Source: Mucor racemosus (lineage: Eukaryota > Mucoromycota > Mucoromycetes > Mucorales > Mucoraceae). From it: a stretch of 64,000 nucleotides of DNA. A model generated the notes under the pieces. That model made no database searches, was not told the origin of the DNA, and saw only the letters and a list, made by a program, of their open reading frames with translations. Location of the stretch: positions 1,798,001 through 1,862,000 of the forward strand of contig JAPEHQ010000011.1 of NCBI GenBank assembly GCA_027405735.1, given 5' to 3'. Below are positions 63,140-64,000 of this stretch, one piece after another. The number at the start of each line of letters is the position of its first letter. The stretch's first letter is position 1. A program made the position numbers and the translations under genes.

Positions 63140-63612
63140 AAAGACGAGCCGAGCCTAGGACGAGCTTGACCAAAGCTCGCCACAACGAGCCGAGCTTTGT
63201 ATCACTCGAGCTCGAGCCGAGCTTTAATAAAAGCTCGTTTGACAAAGACGAGTTTTTGACTTTTTTTTAAAAAGCTCGTTTGAGAAAGACGAGCTTTTGA
63301 CTTCTTTTCAAAAAGTTCAAATTTAAATAATAATTAGTAAATGCTATGACATTATTACTTTAGATAATTGTCAATTGACATTCATAAGTTTGCTTTACTT
63401 TAGATATTTGTCACTGGAAAGGTAAAATAAAGCTCGCATTGAGATGATGAGTTTTAGTCGCTGCATAAAAAAGCTCGTTTGGGGTGAACGAGCTCTAGTC
63501 ACGCGCAAAAAAAAGCTCGTCGAGGTTGAACGAGCTTTTTTGTAAGCTCGTCTAACTTTAACGAGCCTTGAGAAAAGCTCGGCTGCATAAAAAAGGCTCG
63601 GCTCGTTTAATA
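63140..63612. repeat. hairpin-rich AGCTCG array
   Basis: About ten inverted pairs of AAAGCTCGT and ACGAGCTTT in under 500 bp, much richer in GC than the flanks. The best hairpin is at 63508-63541 (AAAAAGCTCGT, nine-base loop, ACGAGCTTTTT). Others lie near 63467-63496, 63543-63570 and 63577-63608. No ORF is credible. It may be a foldback element; element F has ACTCGAA hairpins of a similar style. Confidence 0.7.
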
Positions 63613-63912
63613 TCACTATTGATATAACAGTACAATGATAACTCTTCTAAGCTTATTAAAGATGTATATAAAATAAAGCAAATGCTTATGGATTACCATA
63701 GCCTTTGTGATATATATACTATTTTCTAATTATATTAATAATACAGTAATAAGGTCTTGAAACAAGATCTTCGTGGGCTAGTTTTTAATTTGGAAGTACC
63801 AGTGGTACAATTTGACATTTTAATGTTTTTGTGATTTTAAATTTACTAGATCTTAGATGTTGTCTAAGATCAACTTGATTACTGAAAAAACTTTATATAT
63901 AGTTTACTACAG
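63613..63912. other. intergenic
   Basis: AT-rich, no feature recognised. It contains a short imperfect palindrome around ATCTTAGATGTTGTCTAAGAT (63849-63869). Confidence 0.4.
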
Positions 63913-64000
63913 TATTAATACCGGAATATAAGTGCACTGGCCAGCAAGCATTGACCAAAATTGACCAATATTGCCTAAAATTAATTATAGAAAATTGAAC
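63913..64000 (+). repeat. G repeat, copy 5 (cut by window end)
   Basis: TACCGGAATATAAGTGCACTGG, then GACCAAAATTGACCAATATTG, matching the left end of G copy 2 (23455) and the inverted end of copy 4 (49738). It continues beyond the window. Confidence 0.75.

Noticed and set aside
63140..63612. CRISPR-like array
   Set aside because: The units are inverted hairpin pairs of uneven spacing with no unique spacers, in a eukaryotic genome.

Overview
ORGANISM. The window is eukaryotic and fungal, most likely a Mucoromycota-type fungus. It is AT-rich, and its genes are split by short introns (about 50-90 nt) with GTAAG/GTATG donors. Both LYS2 and homocitrate synthase are present, which marks the fungal alpha-aminoadipate lysine pathway. 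A Kei1-like subunit, Slt2-type MAPK and Kin1-type kinase agree with this. Species is not determined. No tRNA, rRNA, CRISPR or bacterial-style operon was seen.

LAYOUT. 1-10.7 kb is a transposon nest. A ~2.7 kb repeat (R1) carries a scrap of a dynein intermediate chain gene and has been hit by several elements: solo-LTR-like units, three of them nested inside one another and each bounded by its own target duplication, and a ~4 kb PIF/Harbinger-like DNA transposon with TIRs and a TAT duplication. 10.9-12.0 kb is a second repeat family (G). 12.6-18.2 kb holds LYS2 and a KEI1-like gene (both minus). 19.4-22.2 kb holds a PXA-PX-Nexin_C sorting nexin (plus), followed by a CAP/PR-1 pseudogene, another G copy and a gene desert. 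26.3-27.8 kb is homocitrate synthase (plus). 28.5-33.5 kb is a minus-strand run: a cysteine-rich secreted protein, SAM50 and an Slt2-type MAPK. 34-39.3 kb is again repeats: G interrupted by a solo LTR, then R1 and an LTR fragment. 40.5-48 kb has a small coiled-coil gene, a GNAT-fold gene and a Kin1/PAR-1-type kinase, all plus. A G copy follows. 50.3-57.7 kb has a DASS carboxylate transporter, a ketopantoate reductase, an LEA2-type membrane protein and an SRPBCC protein. 57.7-64 kb is gene-free: a third R1 copy with a nested LTR, a hairpin-rich AGCTCG array, and the start of a fifth G copy.

HOW THE PARTS RELATE. LYS20 (step 1) and LYS2 (the alpha-aminoadipate reductase step) of the same lysine pathway lie about 9 kb apart. 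Slt2-type MAPK signals cell-wall integrity, Kei1 belongs to inositol-phosphorylceramide synthesis, and Kin1-type kinases act in polarity; all are surface or wall functions, but nothing in the sequence shows co-regulation. The most informative part of the window is the repeat stratigraphy: three R1 copies and five G copies serve as empty-site references for each other, so insertions can be dated in order. All intron coordinates are from reading splice signals and frame closure by hand. For LYS2, KEI1, the nexin, LYS20, SAM50, the Cys-rich gene, the kinase, the transporter and the LEA2 gene, the exon sums close exactly in frame.
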